A stretch of DNA of 64,000 bases from Aquabacterium sp. GTDB taxonomy: Bacteria > Pseudomonadota > Gammaproteobacteria > Burkholderiales > Burkholderiaceae_C. The notes under the pieces were generated by a model, which saw nothing but the letters and a program-made list of their open reading frames with translations, was not told where the DNA came from and searched no databases. The stretch lies in contig JAKLLB010000007.1 of assembly GCA_023150345.1 (NCBI GenBank), forward strand, positions 34,719 through 98,718, read 5' to 3'. Shown here piece by piece: positions 9,567-18,743 of the stretch; positions within the stretch are counted from its first letter, which is position 1; each line of letters begins with the position of its first letter. The position numbers and the translations under genes are program-made.

Positions 9567-11888
9567 ATGGGCATGACGGCGCGGCGTGGGCATGCCGTCT
9601 GCGCCGTCGCACTGGCCCTGGCGACCGCCACGGGCCATGCCGGACCTGACAGCGCATCGGCACCTGCGGCAACCCGCGTGGTCGCCCCTCCAACGACGGG
9701 TGCGGCCGCTGCGCATGGTGCGGCGGTGCCCACTGCACGCAGGCCGCGCATCGGCCTGGTTCTGTCGGGCGGCGGGGCTCGCGGGCTGGCGCATGTGGGC
9801 GTGCTGAAGGTGCTCGAGCAGATGCAGATCCCGGTCGATGTGATCGCGGGCACCTCGATGGGCGCCATCATCGGCGGCCTCTACGCGAGCGGCATGCGCG
9901 CCGACGAGCTGGAGCGCGAGCTGCTGCGCCTGGACTGGGACACGATCTTTGCGCCGCGCATCGAGCGCCAGTACCTGTCGCAGCGGCGCAAGGAGGAGGA
10001 CTTCGAGGTTTCGCCGGTACTCGAACTGGGCTTGCGCGACGGCGAGTTGCTGGCACCGCGCGGCGCCGTATCCAGCCGGGGGCTGGAGTCGCTGTTGCGC
10101 CACTACACCTTGCCGGTGCGCGATGTGGCCAGCTTCGATGCACTGCCCATCCCGTTTCGGGCAGTGGCCACCGACATGGAGACCGGCGAGCCCATGATCA
10201 TGGACGGGGGCGATCTGGCCCTGGCGCTTCGATCGAGCATGAGTGTGCCGGGAGTCTTCGCGCCGACCGAGGTCGACGGACACATCCTCGGCGACGGTGG
10301 CCTGGTGAATAACACACCGATCAGCGTGGCGCGCGCGCTGGGCGCCGAGGTTCTGATCGTCGTGAACATCGGCACGCCGCTGGGGGGGCGTGAAACGCTG
10401 GGCTCGGCGCTCGGACTCACCCAGCAAACCATCAACATCCTCACGGAGCAGAATGTCCAGCGCAGCCTGTCCACGCTTCAGCCACACGACGTCCTGCTCG
10501 CGCCGGCGTTGGGCACCTACACGTCGGCCGACTTCTCATCGGCACGCGAACTGATGGCACTGGGCGCGGCCGGTGCACGCGGCCGCAGCGATCGGTTGAG
10601 TCCGTTGTCGATTCCGACCCCTGACTATGCCCGCTGGCGCCAAGCACATGCGGCGCCCTCGCTCGGCCGGCCGCAGCTTGCCGCGGTGCACATCGAAGGC
10701 AGCACGGTGACCAACCCGCAGCGCCTCATCCAGATGCTGGAAACCCGGCCAGGACAGACGTTCGACAGGGACCGTGCCGAGCGCGACACGCGGCGTCTGG
10801 CCAGCGCTGGGGACTACACCCGAACCGACTATCAACTTCGACGCGACAGCGGCGGTGCCGACGTCGTGGTCTTCGAGCTCGAGGACAAGCCCTGGGGCCC
10901 GAGCTATCTGCGGGTGGGGCTCGATCTGAGCACCGACTTCCGCGGCCGCAGTGCGTTCAACCTCAAGCTCGGCCACAACCGGCACTGGCTGTCCGCCAAT
11001 GGCACCGAGTGGCGCAATCGGCTGCAGATCGGCGAGGTGCCTTTGCTCTCGACCGAGCTGTACCACCCGTTGGCCTGGACGGCTTCGCGAGCCGACGACT
11101 GGTTTGTGGCCGCGCACGCAAGCGTCGAGCGGCGGCGGCTCGGGCAGTACGCGACCGCCAGCGGGGAAGAAACCGCCATCTTCCGCCGTGACACGCTGCG
11201 CGCGGGGATCGACCTGGGGCAGCCCTGGGGCGAGATCGGCGAGTTGCGCCTGGGCTGGATACAACAGTCGCTGAGCACAGTCCCGCAGATCGTGAGCGGC
11301 AGCCATGCCGGGCCCACAGGGCGAGCCCGTTGGTCGGAGACCGGCGTGCGCGCCCGAGTGGTGTTCGACCAGCTCGATGCAGCCAGTTTCCCGCGCGACG
11401 GATACCGGGCCGAAGCCGAGCTCGGCTGGGGTGCTCGCAGTGGCGATCTGCGCGGGCGCTTCAGCCGCATCGAAACGCAGGCGCAATGGGTGCACAGCGC
11501 CGGTCTGCATACGCTCAGCCTTTATGGCGCGCTTCAGATGGCCGATTCGCGGCAGGTGCTGAGCGTGCCACGCTACCGCCTGGGCGGCTTCCACCAGTTG
11601 TCGGGCTATCACGCAGGGCAGTTGACCGGCAACGATGTGCTGCTGCTGCGCGCGAACTGGTATCGACGGCTCAATGCCACCCCCACGCTGACCCGCGGTT
11701 TCTTCGTGGGCGCCTCGGTCGAGGCCGGCAACGCCTGGGCGCAGCACTCGGACATACGGCTCGCCGGCCTGCGCACCGGCATGAGCGTGTACCTGGGCGC
11801 GGACACCGGAATCGGACCTCTGTACCTCGGCCTGACCCACGCCCCCCGAGGCAGCACCGGGGTGGTGTTGTTCATCGGCCGGCCCTGA
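9567..11888 (+). CDS. Patatin-like phospholipase with POTRA and Omp85 barrel (PlpD-type, type Vd)
   Basis: Predicted secreted or surface phospholipase A of the PlpD/FplA kind. From the ATG at 9567 (773 aa): a signal peptide (about residues 1-30), a patatin domain with oxyanion motif SGGGARG (about 68), nucleophile GTSMG (Ser97) and catalytic Asp in GDGGLVNN (Asp243). A POTRA-like segment spans about residues 370-450 (VHIEGSTVTNPQRLIQMLE), and the rest is a 16-strand-type Omp85/bacterial surface antigen barrel ending in hydrophobic VVLFIGRP. This domain order defines type Vd autotransporters. Other in-frame starts exist (9528, 9573); 9567 gives the cleanest signal peptide but no clear Shine-Dalgarno. 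It converges on engB with 6 nt between stops. Confidence 0.88.
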   Translation: MGMTARRGHAVCAVALALATATGHAGPDSASAPAATRVVAPPTTGAAAAHGAAVPTARRPRIGLVLSGGGARGLAHVGVLKVLEQMQIPVDVIAGTSMGAIIGGLYASGMRADELERELLRLDWDTIFAPRIERQYLSQRRKEEDFEVSPVLELGLRDGELLAPRGAVSSRGLESLLRHYTLPVRDVASFDALPIPFRAVATDMETGEPMIMDGGDLALALRSSMSVPGVFAPTEVDGHILGDGGLVNNTPISVARALGAEVLIVVNIGTPLGGRETLGSALGLTQQTINILTEQNVQRSLSTLQPHDVLLAPALGTYTSADFSSARELMALGAAGARGRSDRLSPLSIPTPDYARWRQAHAAPSLGRPQLAAVHIEGSTVTNPQRLIQMLETRPGQTFDRDRAERDTRRLASAGDYTRTDYQLRRDSGGADVVVFELEDKPWGPSYLRVGLDLSTDFRGRSAFNLKLGHNRHWLSANGTEWRNRLQIGEVPLLSTELYHPLAWTASRADDWFVAAHASVERRRLGQYATASGEETAIFRRDTLRAGIDLGQPWGEIGELRLGWIQQSLSTVPQIVSGSHAGPTGRARWSETGVRARVVFDQLDAASFPRDGYRAEAELGWGARSGDLRGRFSRIETQAQWVHSAGLHTLSLYGALQMADSRQVLSVPRYRLGGFHQLSGYHAGQLTGNDVLLLRANWYRRLNATPTLTRGFFVGASVEAGNAWAQHSDIRLAGLRTGMSVYLGADTGIGPLYLGLTHAPRGSTGVVLFIGRP

Positions 11889-11894
11889 CCCGAC

Positions 11895-12581
11895 TCAGCA
11901 CCCGGGCTCGATCCAGGCCCGCAAGGTGCACGCGGCGTCGCCCAAGCCCTGGCGGGTGAGCGCCGAGAACAAGGCAATGCCGATGTCGGCGTATTCGGTG
12001 GCCACCTCGCCCAGTACCTGCTGAGCCTGCGCCAGCGCACGCTGTCCCTCCTGGCGACTGAGCTTGTCGGCCTTGGTCAACAGCACCAGCAGGTGTACCT
12101 CGCCCACGCCGACGCGCGGCGCAACGAACTCGAGCAACTGGCGGTCCAGATCGGTGAACCCATGGCGGGCGTCGACCATCATCACCACGCCTGCCAGCGA
12201 GTGCCGATGGGCCAGATACTCGGCCATCACCTGCTGCCAGCGTCGCTTGGCATCCCGGGCCACCGCCGCGTAGCCGTAGCCCGGCAAGTCGGCCCAGAGT
12301 GCATCGGGCGCCTGGGGCGGGCCCAGCTCGAACAAGTTGATGTGCTGCGTGCGACCTGGCGTCTTGGACGCGAAGGCCAACTGGCGCTGCTGGGCCAACG
12401 TGTTGATGGCCGTGGACTTGCCGGCGTTGCTGCGGCCGACGAACGCGATCTCGGGCAGGCCGGGGGGCGGCAGCTCGTCGAGGCGGCTGGCCGTGGTGAG
12501 AAAGCGGGCACCCTGGGTCCAGGCCAGGGCGGCGCGCTCCCGCGGATCGGGTTCAGCGTGCTTCGAGTTCGAGGTGGTCAT
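11895..12581 (-). CDS. engB: Ribosome biogenesis GTPase EngB (YihA/YsxC)
   Basis: Essential-type small GTPase acting in late 50S subunit assembly. Start placed at the ATG complementary to 12579-12581 (MTTSNSKHAEPD; 228 aa). GTPase motifs: G1 GRSNAGKST, G3 DLPGYG, G4 TKADK; the TPGRTQHINLFEL switch I region is typical. The gene is divergent from the cytochrome c4 gene (47 nt apart), a pairing common in betaproteobacteria. Longer upstream readings run into that intergenic region and are not conserved. Confidence 0.95.
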   Translation of the reverse strand: MTTSNSKHAEPDPRERAALAWTQGARFLTTASRLDELPPPGLPEIAFVGRSNAGKSTAINTLAQQRQLAFASKTPGRTQHINLFELGPPQAPDALWADLPGYGYAAVARDAKRRWQQVMAEYLAHRHSLAGVVMMVDARHGFTDLDRQLLEFVAPRVGVGEVHLLVLLTKADKLSRQEGQRALAQAQQVLGEVATEYADIGIALFSALTRQGLGDAACTLRAWIEPGC

Positions 12582-12628
12582 GGAGCATTGTAAAATCCGC
12601 AGGTTTGCCCATTCCAAGGTCTCTCGAC

Positions 12629-13249
12629 ATGAAGTCGCTGCTCGCCCTGACGCTTCTGGCCGCCGTGGCCATGCCCACCCTCGCCGCGGACGCCGCGAAT
12701 GCCGCTGGAGCCAAGCCCGACCTGGCCAAGGGGCAGGCATCGGCCCAGGTGTGCGTCGCCTGCCACACCGTCGACGGCAGCCGCGGCGCGCCGGCCAACC
12801 CCATCCTGGCCGGCCAGCATGCCGACTACCTCGTCAAGCAACTCACCGAGTTCAAGTCCGGCAAGCGTGCCAATGCCATCATGTCGGGCATGGCTGCCAC
12901 GTTGGCCGACGGTGACCTGAAGCATGTCGCGGCCTATTACAACAGCCTGAAGGCCGAGCCCGGTGCCGCGCGCAACAAGGATCTGCTGCTGCTGGGCGAG
13001 AAGATCTATCGCGGCGGCATCGCCGCCAAGCAAGTGCCGGCATGCGCCGGCTGCCACAGCCCGTCGGGCGCTGGCATACCGGCCGAGTATCCGCGCCTGG
13101 CCGGCCAGCATGCCGACTACACCGAGGCGCAACTGGTGGCGTTCCGGGCGGGTCAGCGGGCCAATTCGGCGCAGATGACCACCATCGCTGCGAAGATGTC
13201 CGACAAGGAAATCAAGGCCGTGGCCGACTACATGGCTGGCCTGCGCTGA
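12629..13249 (+). CDS. Diheme cytochrome c4
   Basis: Periplasmic electron carrier between the bc1 complex and terminal oxidases. Start at ATG 12629 gives MKSLLALTLLAAVAMPTLAA, a clean Sec signal peptide; 206 aa in total. The two heme sites are CVACH (Cys42) and CAGCH (Cys139), in two similar domains. The repeated ILAGQHADYLVKQL and RLAGQHADYTEAQL segments show the internal duplication of c4 cytochromes; MSGMAATL and MTTIAAKM carry candidate axial Met ligands. It lies directly upstream of resB-ccsB, the machinery that attaches its hemes. A TGTAAAAT sequence at 12589-12596 could be its -10. Confidence 0.93.
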   Translation: MKSLLALTLLAAVAMPTLAADAANAAGAKPDLAKGQASAQVCVACHTVDGSRGAPANPILAGQHADYLVKQLTEFKSGKRANAIMSGMAATLADGDLKHVAAYYNSLKAEPGAARNKDLLLLGEKIYRGGIAAKQVPACAGCHSPSGAGIPAEYPRLAGQHADYTEAQLVAFRAGQRANSAQMTTIAAKMSDKEIKAVADYMAGLR

Positions 13250-13278
13250 GCCAGCCGGCACAGCCATTTCCCCTGCAA

Positions 13279-13308
13279 CGGGCCGGTCGATGACCGGCCC
13301 GCGTCGTT
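13279..13308 (+). terminator. Hairpin terminator after cytochrome c4 gene
   Basis: CGGGCCGGTC, loop GAT, GACCGGCCCG: a perfect 10-bp stem (13279-13301) followed by CGTCGTTT. It would separate the c4 transcript from resB. Confidence 0.7.
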
Positions 13309-13338
13309 TGGACGGCCCCCCACCGGATAATCCCGCGC

Positions 13339-15501
13339 ATGTCATCCCCCGGCCCATCCAGCGCCAGCGTCGCCCCTGCCCGGCCCTGGCGCGATGCCTA
13401 TGAGCTGCTGGCGTCGATGCGCTTTGCCATCGCGCTGTTGACACTGATCTGCATCGCGTCGGTGATCGGCACCGTCGTGCAGCAGAACGAGCCCTACGTC
13501 AACTACGTCAACCAGTTCGGGCCGTACTGGGCGGAAGTGTTCGCGGCGGTGGGGCTCTACACCGTCTACAGCGCGGGCTGGTTCTTGGTGATCCTGGGCT
13601 TCCTGGTGATCTCGACCAGCCTGTGCATCGCCCGCAACACGCCCAAGATCCTGGCCGAACTGCGCACGTTCAAGGAGCAGGTGCGCGAACAATCACTGGC
13701 GGCATTCCACCATCGGGCCGAGGCCGTATTGGCCTCGACGCCCGATGCCATGCTGCAGCGCAGCCATGCGTTGCTGGCCGCGCTGGGCTGGCAGGCACGC
13801 GCGCAGGTCCGCACCAACGGCACCATGATCGCCGCTCGCAAGGGCATGGCGCACAAGATCGGCTACCTGGCGGCGCACTCGGCCATAGTGCTGGTGTGCC
13901 TGGGCGGCCTGCTGGATGGCGACCTCGTGGTGCGGGCACAGATGGCCTGGCAGGGCAAGAGCTCATACAGCGGTTCCGGCCTGGTGCGCGACGTGCCGGC
14001 CCAGCACCGGCTGTCGGCCACGAGCCCGACGTTCAGGGCCAACCTGCTGGTACCCGAGGGGGGCCGCGCGGGGGTGGCGATACTGAACATGCCGGACGGC
14101 GTCGTCTTGCAGGACCTCCCGTTTGACGTGGAGCTGCGCAAGTTCTCCGTCGAGCACTACGAGACGGGCATGCCCAAGCTGTTCGCCAGCGAGATCGTCA
14201 TCCACGATCGCGACACCGGGGCCACCCGCGCCGCCACGGTCAAGGTCAATGAGCCCGTCACGCACCGCGGCATCACGATGTACCAGAGCAGCTTCGACGA
14301 CGGCGGCTCGCTGCTGCGCCTGCGTGCGCGCCCGCTGGCCGGCGGGCCGGGCTTCGATCTGCAAGGCACGGTGGGGCAGACCACTGAACTGACCGGAGCG
14401 CAGCAGTCCCTGCGGCTGGAGTACACCGGCCTGCGTGTCATCAACGTCGAAGAGGTCGGCGGTGCAGCCGCACCCGATGGCGTGGGCACCGCTTCCGCGT
14501 CCGCCTCCGAAGCTGCCGCGTCGGCCGCCGGGTTGGGGGCCACCATCGAGCGTCACCTGGGCTCGGCCGCCCGGCCTCCCGGCAAGCGCACCACTCGAAA
14601 CATCGGACCGTCGTTCACCTACAAGCTTCGCGATGCGAGCGGGCAGGCGCGCGAATACCAGAACTACATGCTGCCGGTCGACATGGACGGCCAGCGTGTG
14701 TTCCTGGCCGGCGTGCGCGACACACCCGCCGAGCCGTTCCGCTACCTGCGAATTCCGGCAGACGCGAACGACAGCCCCGACGACTGGCTGCGTGCACGCG
14801 CCGCATTGCTGGACCCCGTGCTGCGCGAGAAGGCCGCGCAGCGCTACGCGAGCCTGGCCACACCGGCAGACCGACCGCAGATGCGCGACCAGATCCAGGC
14901 CACCGCCCTGCGCGCGCTGGCGCTGTACGCAGGTGCCGAGCGCGTGAGGCCCGCATCGGCCGCGGCCAGCGCCCCTGGCGCCGATCCCCTGCCGGGCGGG
15001 CTGCCCGCGCTGGCCGAGTTCATCGAGTCGCAGGTTCCGCAGGACGAGCGCACGCGCATGAGCGAGGTGCTGCTGCGCATCCTCAGCGGCAGCCTGTTCG
15101 AACTGGCGAACCTCGCGCGCGAGCAGGCCGGCCTGGGCGCGCTGCCGCTGGGCGAAGGCACGCAACGATTCATGCAGCAGGCGATGATGGCCTGGTCCGA
15201 CGCTGCGTACTACCCAGCGCCCGTGTGGCTGCAACTTGACGACTACACGCAGATCCAAGCCAGCGTGTTCCAGGTGGCGCGCGCTCCGGGTCGCAACCTG
15301 GTCTACCTGGGCGCCGTGCTGCTGATCGTCGGCGTCTTCGCGATGCTCTATATCCGCGAGCGGCGCCTGTGGATCTGGCTGCAACCCGAGCCTGGCGGCC
15401 ACACCCGCGTCAGGGTGGCGCTGTCGACCACCCGACGAACGCTCGACGCCGACGCCGAATTCGACCAGTTCCAGGCTGCCTTGCTGGAGAAGACGCCATG
15501 A
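13339..15501 (+). CDS. resB: Cytochrome c biogenesis protein ResB (Ccs1)
   Basis: System II cytochrome c maturation component that, with CcsB/CcsA, exports heme and attaches it to CXXCH motifs on the outer face of the inner membrane. 720 aa. Membrane segments are at about residues 30-50, 75-97, 175-195 and 655-675, with a large periplasmic domain between the third and fourth. The motif VTHRGITMYQSSF is typical. The domain contains low-complexity Ala/Ser and Ala/Pro insertions (about residues 375-400 and 535-550). The stop overlaps the ccsB start by 4 nt (ATGA), so the pair is translationally coupled. Confidence 0.95.
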   Translation: MSSPGPSSASVAPARPWRDAYELLASMRFAIALLTLICIASVIGTVVQQNEPYVNYVNQFGPYWAEVFAAVGLYTVYSAGWFLVILGFLVISTSLCIARNTPKILAELRTFKEQVREQSLAAFHHRAEAVLASTPDAMLQRSHALLAALGWQARAQVRTNGTMIAARKGMAHKIGYLAAHSAIVLVCLGGLLDGDLVVRAQMAWQGKSSYSGSGLVRDVPAQHRLSATSPTFRANLLVPEGGRAGVAILNMPDGVVLQDLPFDVELRKFSVEHYETGMPKLFASEIVIHDRDTGATRAATVKVNEPVTHRGITMYQSSFDDGGSLLRLRARPLAGGPGFDLQGTVGQTTELTGAQQSLRLEYTGLRVINVEEVGGAAAPDGVGTASASASEAAASAAGLGATIERHLGSAARPPGKRTTRNIGPSFTYKLRDASGQAREYQNYMLPVDMDGQRVFLAGVRDTPAEPFRYLRIPADANDSPDDWLRARAALLDPVLREKAAQRYASLATPADRPQMRDQIQATALRALALYAGAERVRPASAAASAPGADPLPGGLPALAEFIESQVPQDERTRMSEVLLRILSGSLFELANLAREQAGLGALPLGEGTQRFMQQAMMAWSDAAYYPAPVWLQLDDYTQIQASVFQVARAPGRNLVYLGAVLLIVGVFAMLYIRERRLWIWLQPEPGGHTRVRVALSTTRRTLDADAEFDQFQAALLEKTP

Positions 15502-16865
15502 CCTCGCCCACCGCCGTCTCGTCCGCGACCGCCGCCTCCATCCCGCTCGGCCGCAAAGGCCTGCTGTCGGGGCGCAGCACATTCGACTGGATGTTTGCCG
15601 CGCTGGTGGTGGCGGGCGCCGCCTTCGCCCTGCATCGCTATCGTGCGTCGATGGACGGCTACGAGCTGGCCATCCTCGCCGCCAGTGCGCCCGTCGTCGT
15701 CGCGTTGGGCTGGTACTGGGGGGCACTGCGTCCGCTGGCGCTCGCCTGTGGCGCGGCCACGCTGACGGCCATCGCGCTGTACGCGCAGCGAACTGACGGC
15801 TTCGGTGCCGATCTCGCGCGGGCCGACCAGGTGTTTCTGCTCAAGTACGCCTTGTCCAGCCAGAGTGCCATCCTGTGGATGTGCGTGCTCTTCGTGATGA
15901 GCACGGTGATGTACTGGATCGGGTTGTTCGTCCGCGCCGACGACAACACCGCGCAGCGCATGGGTTCGCGGCTGGCCTGGGCCGGTGTGGGCATGGCGCT
16001 GGTGGGCACCCTGGTGCGCTGGTACGAGAGCCACCAGATCGGACCGGACATCGGACACATCCCGGTGAGCAACCTCTACGAGGTGTTCGTGATGTTCTGC
16101 TGGCTCACGGCGCTGTTCTACCTGTACTACGAGCAGCACTACCGCACGCGCGCGCTGGGTGCGTTCGTCATGCTGGTGGTCTCCGCCGCGGTCGGCTTTC
16201 TCGCCTGGTATGCCGCGGTGCGCGGCGCGCACGAGATCCAGCCGCTGGTACCGGCGCTGCAGAGCTGGTGGATGAAGCTGCACGTGCCGGCCAACTTCGT
16301 GGGCTACGGCACCTTCTCGCTGGCGGCGATGGTGGCATTTGCCTACCTGCTGCAGCACCAGGCCGGTGAGACGCGCTGGTGGAAGCTGGCGCCGCTGGGG
16401 ATCATCGGCATGGCACTGTGCCTGCAGCCGGTGGTGTTCCGGCAGAAGGCGCTGGAGGGCCTGTCGAGCTACTGGGCGGTGTACTTCGGCATCGCGGCCC
16501 TGGTGGTGGGCGCGATCCTGGCCGCCCGCCGGCGCATCGCCGAACGACTGCCGGCGCCCCAGGTGCTCGATGACCTGATGTACCGCGCCATCGCGGTGGG
16601 TTTCGCCTTCTTCACGATCGCCACCATCCTGGGCGCCTTCTGGGCCGCCGAGGCCTGGGGCGGCTACTGGAGCTGGGACCCGAAGGAGACCTGGGCCCTG
16701 ATCGTGTGGCTCAACTACGCCGCCTGGCTGCACATGCGGCTGATGAAGGGCTTGCGCGGTGCGGTGTCGGCCTGGTGGGCGCTGGCCGGGTTGCTGGTCA
16801 CCAGCTTCGCCTTCCTGGGCGTGAACATGTTTCTCACTGGGTTGCACTCCTACGGCAATCTGTAG
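15498..16865 (+). CDS. ccsB: Cytochrome c biogenesis heme export/lyase protein CcsB (CcsA)
   Basis: Polytopic partner of ResB that carries heme across the membrane. The ATG at 15498 overlaps the resB stop; 455 aa. The tryptophan-rich heme-handling (WWD) motif WGGYWSWDPKET lies at about residue 387, followed by LIVWLNYAAWLHMR with conserved His. About eight membrane helices are visible. Conserved histidines flank the motif (for example KLHVPANFVGYGTFS). Together with resB and the upstream c4 gene this is a complete system II block. Confidence 0.95.
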   Translation: MTSPTAVSSATAASIPLGRKGLLSGRSTFDWMFAALVVAGAAFALHRYRASMDGYELAILAASAPVVVALGWYWGALRPLALACGAATLTAIALYAQRTDGFGADLARADQVFLLKYALSSQSAILWMCVLFVMSTVMYWIGLFVRADDNTAQRMGSRLAWAGVGMALVGTLVRWYESHQIGPDIGHIPVSNLYEVFVMFCWLTALFYLYYEQHYRTRALGAFVMLVVSAAVGFLAWYAAVRGAHEIQPLVPALQSWWMKLHVPANFVGYGTFSLAAMVAFAYLLQHQAGETRWWKLAPLGIIGMALCLQPVVFRQKALEGLSSYWAVYFGIAALVVGAILAARRRIAERLPAPQVLDDLMYRAIAVGFAFFTIATILGAFWAAEAWGGYWSWDPKETWALIVWLNYAAWLHMRLMKGLRGAVSAWWALAGLLVTSFAFLGVNMFLTGLHSYGNL

Positions 16866-16949
16866 CTCCGCCGACGGCGGCGTGCACGGCGTCTCCCGGG
16901 CGGCAAGAGGGTTGCCGCTCCGCTGGCCAGCGTAGCCGTCGGGCTGGAT

Positions 16950-16975
16950 GTAAGGTCCAGGCCGGCCGCTACGTC
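16950..16975 (+). promoter_or_regulatory. Candidate ECF-sigma promoter for msrPQ (GTAAGG-N16-CGTC)
   Basis: GTAAGG at 16950-16955 and CGTC at 16972-16975 are separated by exactly 16 nt, about 30 nt before msrP. This resembles the GTAACC-N16-CGAA element of Caulobacter SigF (ECF16), which controls YedY-type genes. One or two bases differ and no ECF sigma gene is in the window, so this is a pattern match only. Confidence 0.4.
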
Positions 16976-17004
16976 CAACCCGCATACGCCTGGAGCAACT
17001 GACC

Positions 17005-18012
17005 ATGGGCCACCCCTTCCGCTCACGTGCTGCGCGTGGGCTCGATCATCCCCACTCCTGCGAGATCACGCCGCGCGCCTGGGCCATGGGTCGTCGCGAC
17101 TGGCTGCGATCGGTAGCGGCCGGTGCGCTGGGGCCGGCGCTGGCCACCTGGGCCGCACGCGATGCCCTGGCGCAGGCCAGGTCGGGCGGACCGGCCGGCA
17201 CGCCCCTGCCCGCAGCGCGCAGCGGCGTGGCCGGTGCGGTGACGATGGAGCGCCACACCTCACGCCAGGATGCGACCAGCTACAACAACTTCTACGAGTT
17301 CGGCACCGACAAGGCCGATCCGGCTCGCCAGGCGCACACCTTGCGCACACGCCCCTGGACGGTGGCGGTGGACGGCGAGGTCAAGCGTGCGCAGGTGTTC
17401 GATATCGACGCTCTGCTGAAGCTCGCACCGATGGAAGAGCGCATCTATCGGCTGCGTTGCGTCGAGGGCTGGTCGATGGTGATCCCCTGGGTGGGGTGGC
17501 CGCTGGCCGAACTCATCCGCCGGGTGGAGCCCACCGCCAACGCGAAGTTCGTCGAGTTCCATACCCTGGCCGATCCCAAGACAATGCCCGGCGTGTCCTC
17601 ACGCGTGCTGGAGTGGCCCTATGTCGAGGGCCTGCGCATGGACGAAGCGCAGCATCCGCTGACGCTGCTCGCCTTCGGCATGTATGGTGAAGTGCTGTCG
17701 CCGCAGAACGGCGCGCCGCTGCGACTGGTCGTGCCGTGGAAGTACGGCTTCAAGAGCGGCAAGTCGCTGGTGCGCATCCGCTTCGTCGAGCGTGAGCCGC
17801 GCACGGCGTGGGTCAAGGCCGCGCCCCAGGAGTATGGCTTCTACTCCAACGTCAACCCGAAGGTGGACCATCCCCGCTGGAGCCAGGCCCATGAGCGACG
17901 CATCGGCGAGGATGGTCTCTTCACCAAGAAGAGGCCCACGCTGATGTTCAATGGCTATGAGGCGCAGGTGGGCCAGCTCTACGCGGGTATGGACCTGGCG
18001 CGGCACTTCTGA
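17005..18012 (+). CDS. msrP: Periplasmic methionine sulfoxide reductase, molybdopterin subunit MsrP (YedY)
   Basis: Molybdenum-cofactor enzyme that reduces methionine sulfoxide in periplasmic proteins, taking electrons from MsrQ. 335 aa. The N-terminus has the family segment [17 protein letters not shown], where RR (residues 30-31) begins the Tat signal. The Mo-ligating cysteine is Cys152 in [12 protein letters not shown], followed by VPWKYGFKS and PHWK-like cofactor contacts. The stop TGA overlaps the msrQ ATG by one base. It has its own intergenic region (16866-17004) with a candidate ECF promoter. Confidence 0.95.
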   Translation: MGHPFRSRAARGLDHPHSCEITPRAWAMGRRDWLRSVAAGALGPALATWAARDALAQARSGGPAGTPLPAARSGVAGAVTMERHTSRQDATSYNNFYEFGTDKADPARQAHTLRTRPWTVAVDGEVKRAQVFDIDALLKLAPMEERIYRLRCVEGWSMVIPWVGWPLAELIRRVEPTANAKFVEFHTLADPKTMPGVSSRVLEWPYVEGLRMDEAQHPLTLLAFGMYGEVLSPQNGAPLRLVVPWKYGFKSGKSLVRIRFVEREPRTAWVKAAPQEYGFYSNVNPKVDHPRWSQAHERRIGEDGLFTKKRPTLMFNGYEAQVGQLYAGMDLARHF

Positions 18013-18698
18013 TGGCGAGCGCCACGCCGGCAAGCCTGCACGATCGACTGCATCGCCTGTGGATGCACCGGCTGGCGCGCCCGGTCCTGTTCGGACTGTG
18101 CCTGCTGCCGCTGGTGCACCTGGCCTGGGGCGCCGCGACCGATGCGTTGGGGCCCAATCCCGCCGAAGCCCTGATCCGGCGCAGCGGCGAGTGGACGCTG
18201 CGCCTGCTGTGCGCCACGCTGGCCGTCACCCCGTTGCGGGAGTGGACGGGCTGGAGCGCGCTGGCCCGCTGGCGTCGCATGCTCGGGCTCTACACCGCGT
18301 TCTACGCATGCGTGCACTTCCTGTGTTACGCGTGGCTCGACATGGGCTTCACGTGGGCCGACATCGCCGCCGACATCGCCAAGCGGCCCTTCATCCTGGT
18401 GGGTGCGCTCTCGCTGCTGCTGCTGGCCCCGCTGGCTGCCACCTCGTTCGGCCGGGCCATGCGGGCCATGGGAGCTGCCAACTGGAAGGCGCTGCATCGC
18501 GCGGTCTACGCCATCGCCCTGCTGGCGCTGCTGCACTTCTTCTGGATGCGAGCCGGCAAGAACGACTTCGAACTGTGGACGATTTACGCTGCCGTGCTGG
18601 GCGTGTTGCTGGGCTGGCGCATCTGGCGTCAGATGCGTTCATACTCGCGTGCAGTGCCGCGTTCGACCGCCGCCCGCGTACCGCCGACGGCGGGTTGA
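18012..18698 (+). CDS. msrQ: Heme-binding membrane subunit MsrQ (YedZ)
   Basis: Inner-membrane b-type heme protein of the ferric reductase-like family that feeds electrons from the quinone pool or flavin to MsrP. 228 aa. About six membrane segments; histidines in FYACVHFLCYAW, KALHRAVYAIALLALLHFFW are the expected heme ligands. The start ATG overlaps the msrP stop (TGATG), showing tight coupling. Length is slightly above the typical 200-220 aa because of a basic C-terminal tail. Confidence 0.94.
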   Translation: MASATPASLHDRLHRLWMHRLARPVLFGLCLLPLVHLAWGAATDALGPNPAEALIRRSGEWTLRLLCATLAVTPLREWTGWSALARWRRMLGLYTAFYACVHFLCYAWLDMGFTWADIAADIAKRPFILVGALSLLLLAPLAATSFGRAMRAMGAANWKALHRAVYAIALLALLHFFWMRAGKNDFELWTIYAAVLGVLLGWRIWRQMRSYSRAVPRSTAARVPPTAG

Positions 18699-18743
18699 AG
18701 CGCAGCGCCGGATGCCCGCGACACGGGCGACCGGAGGCCCTGC

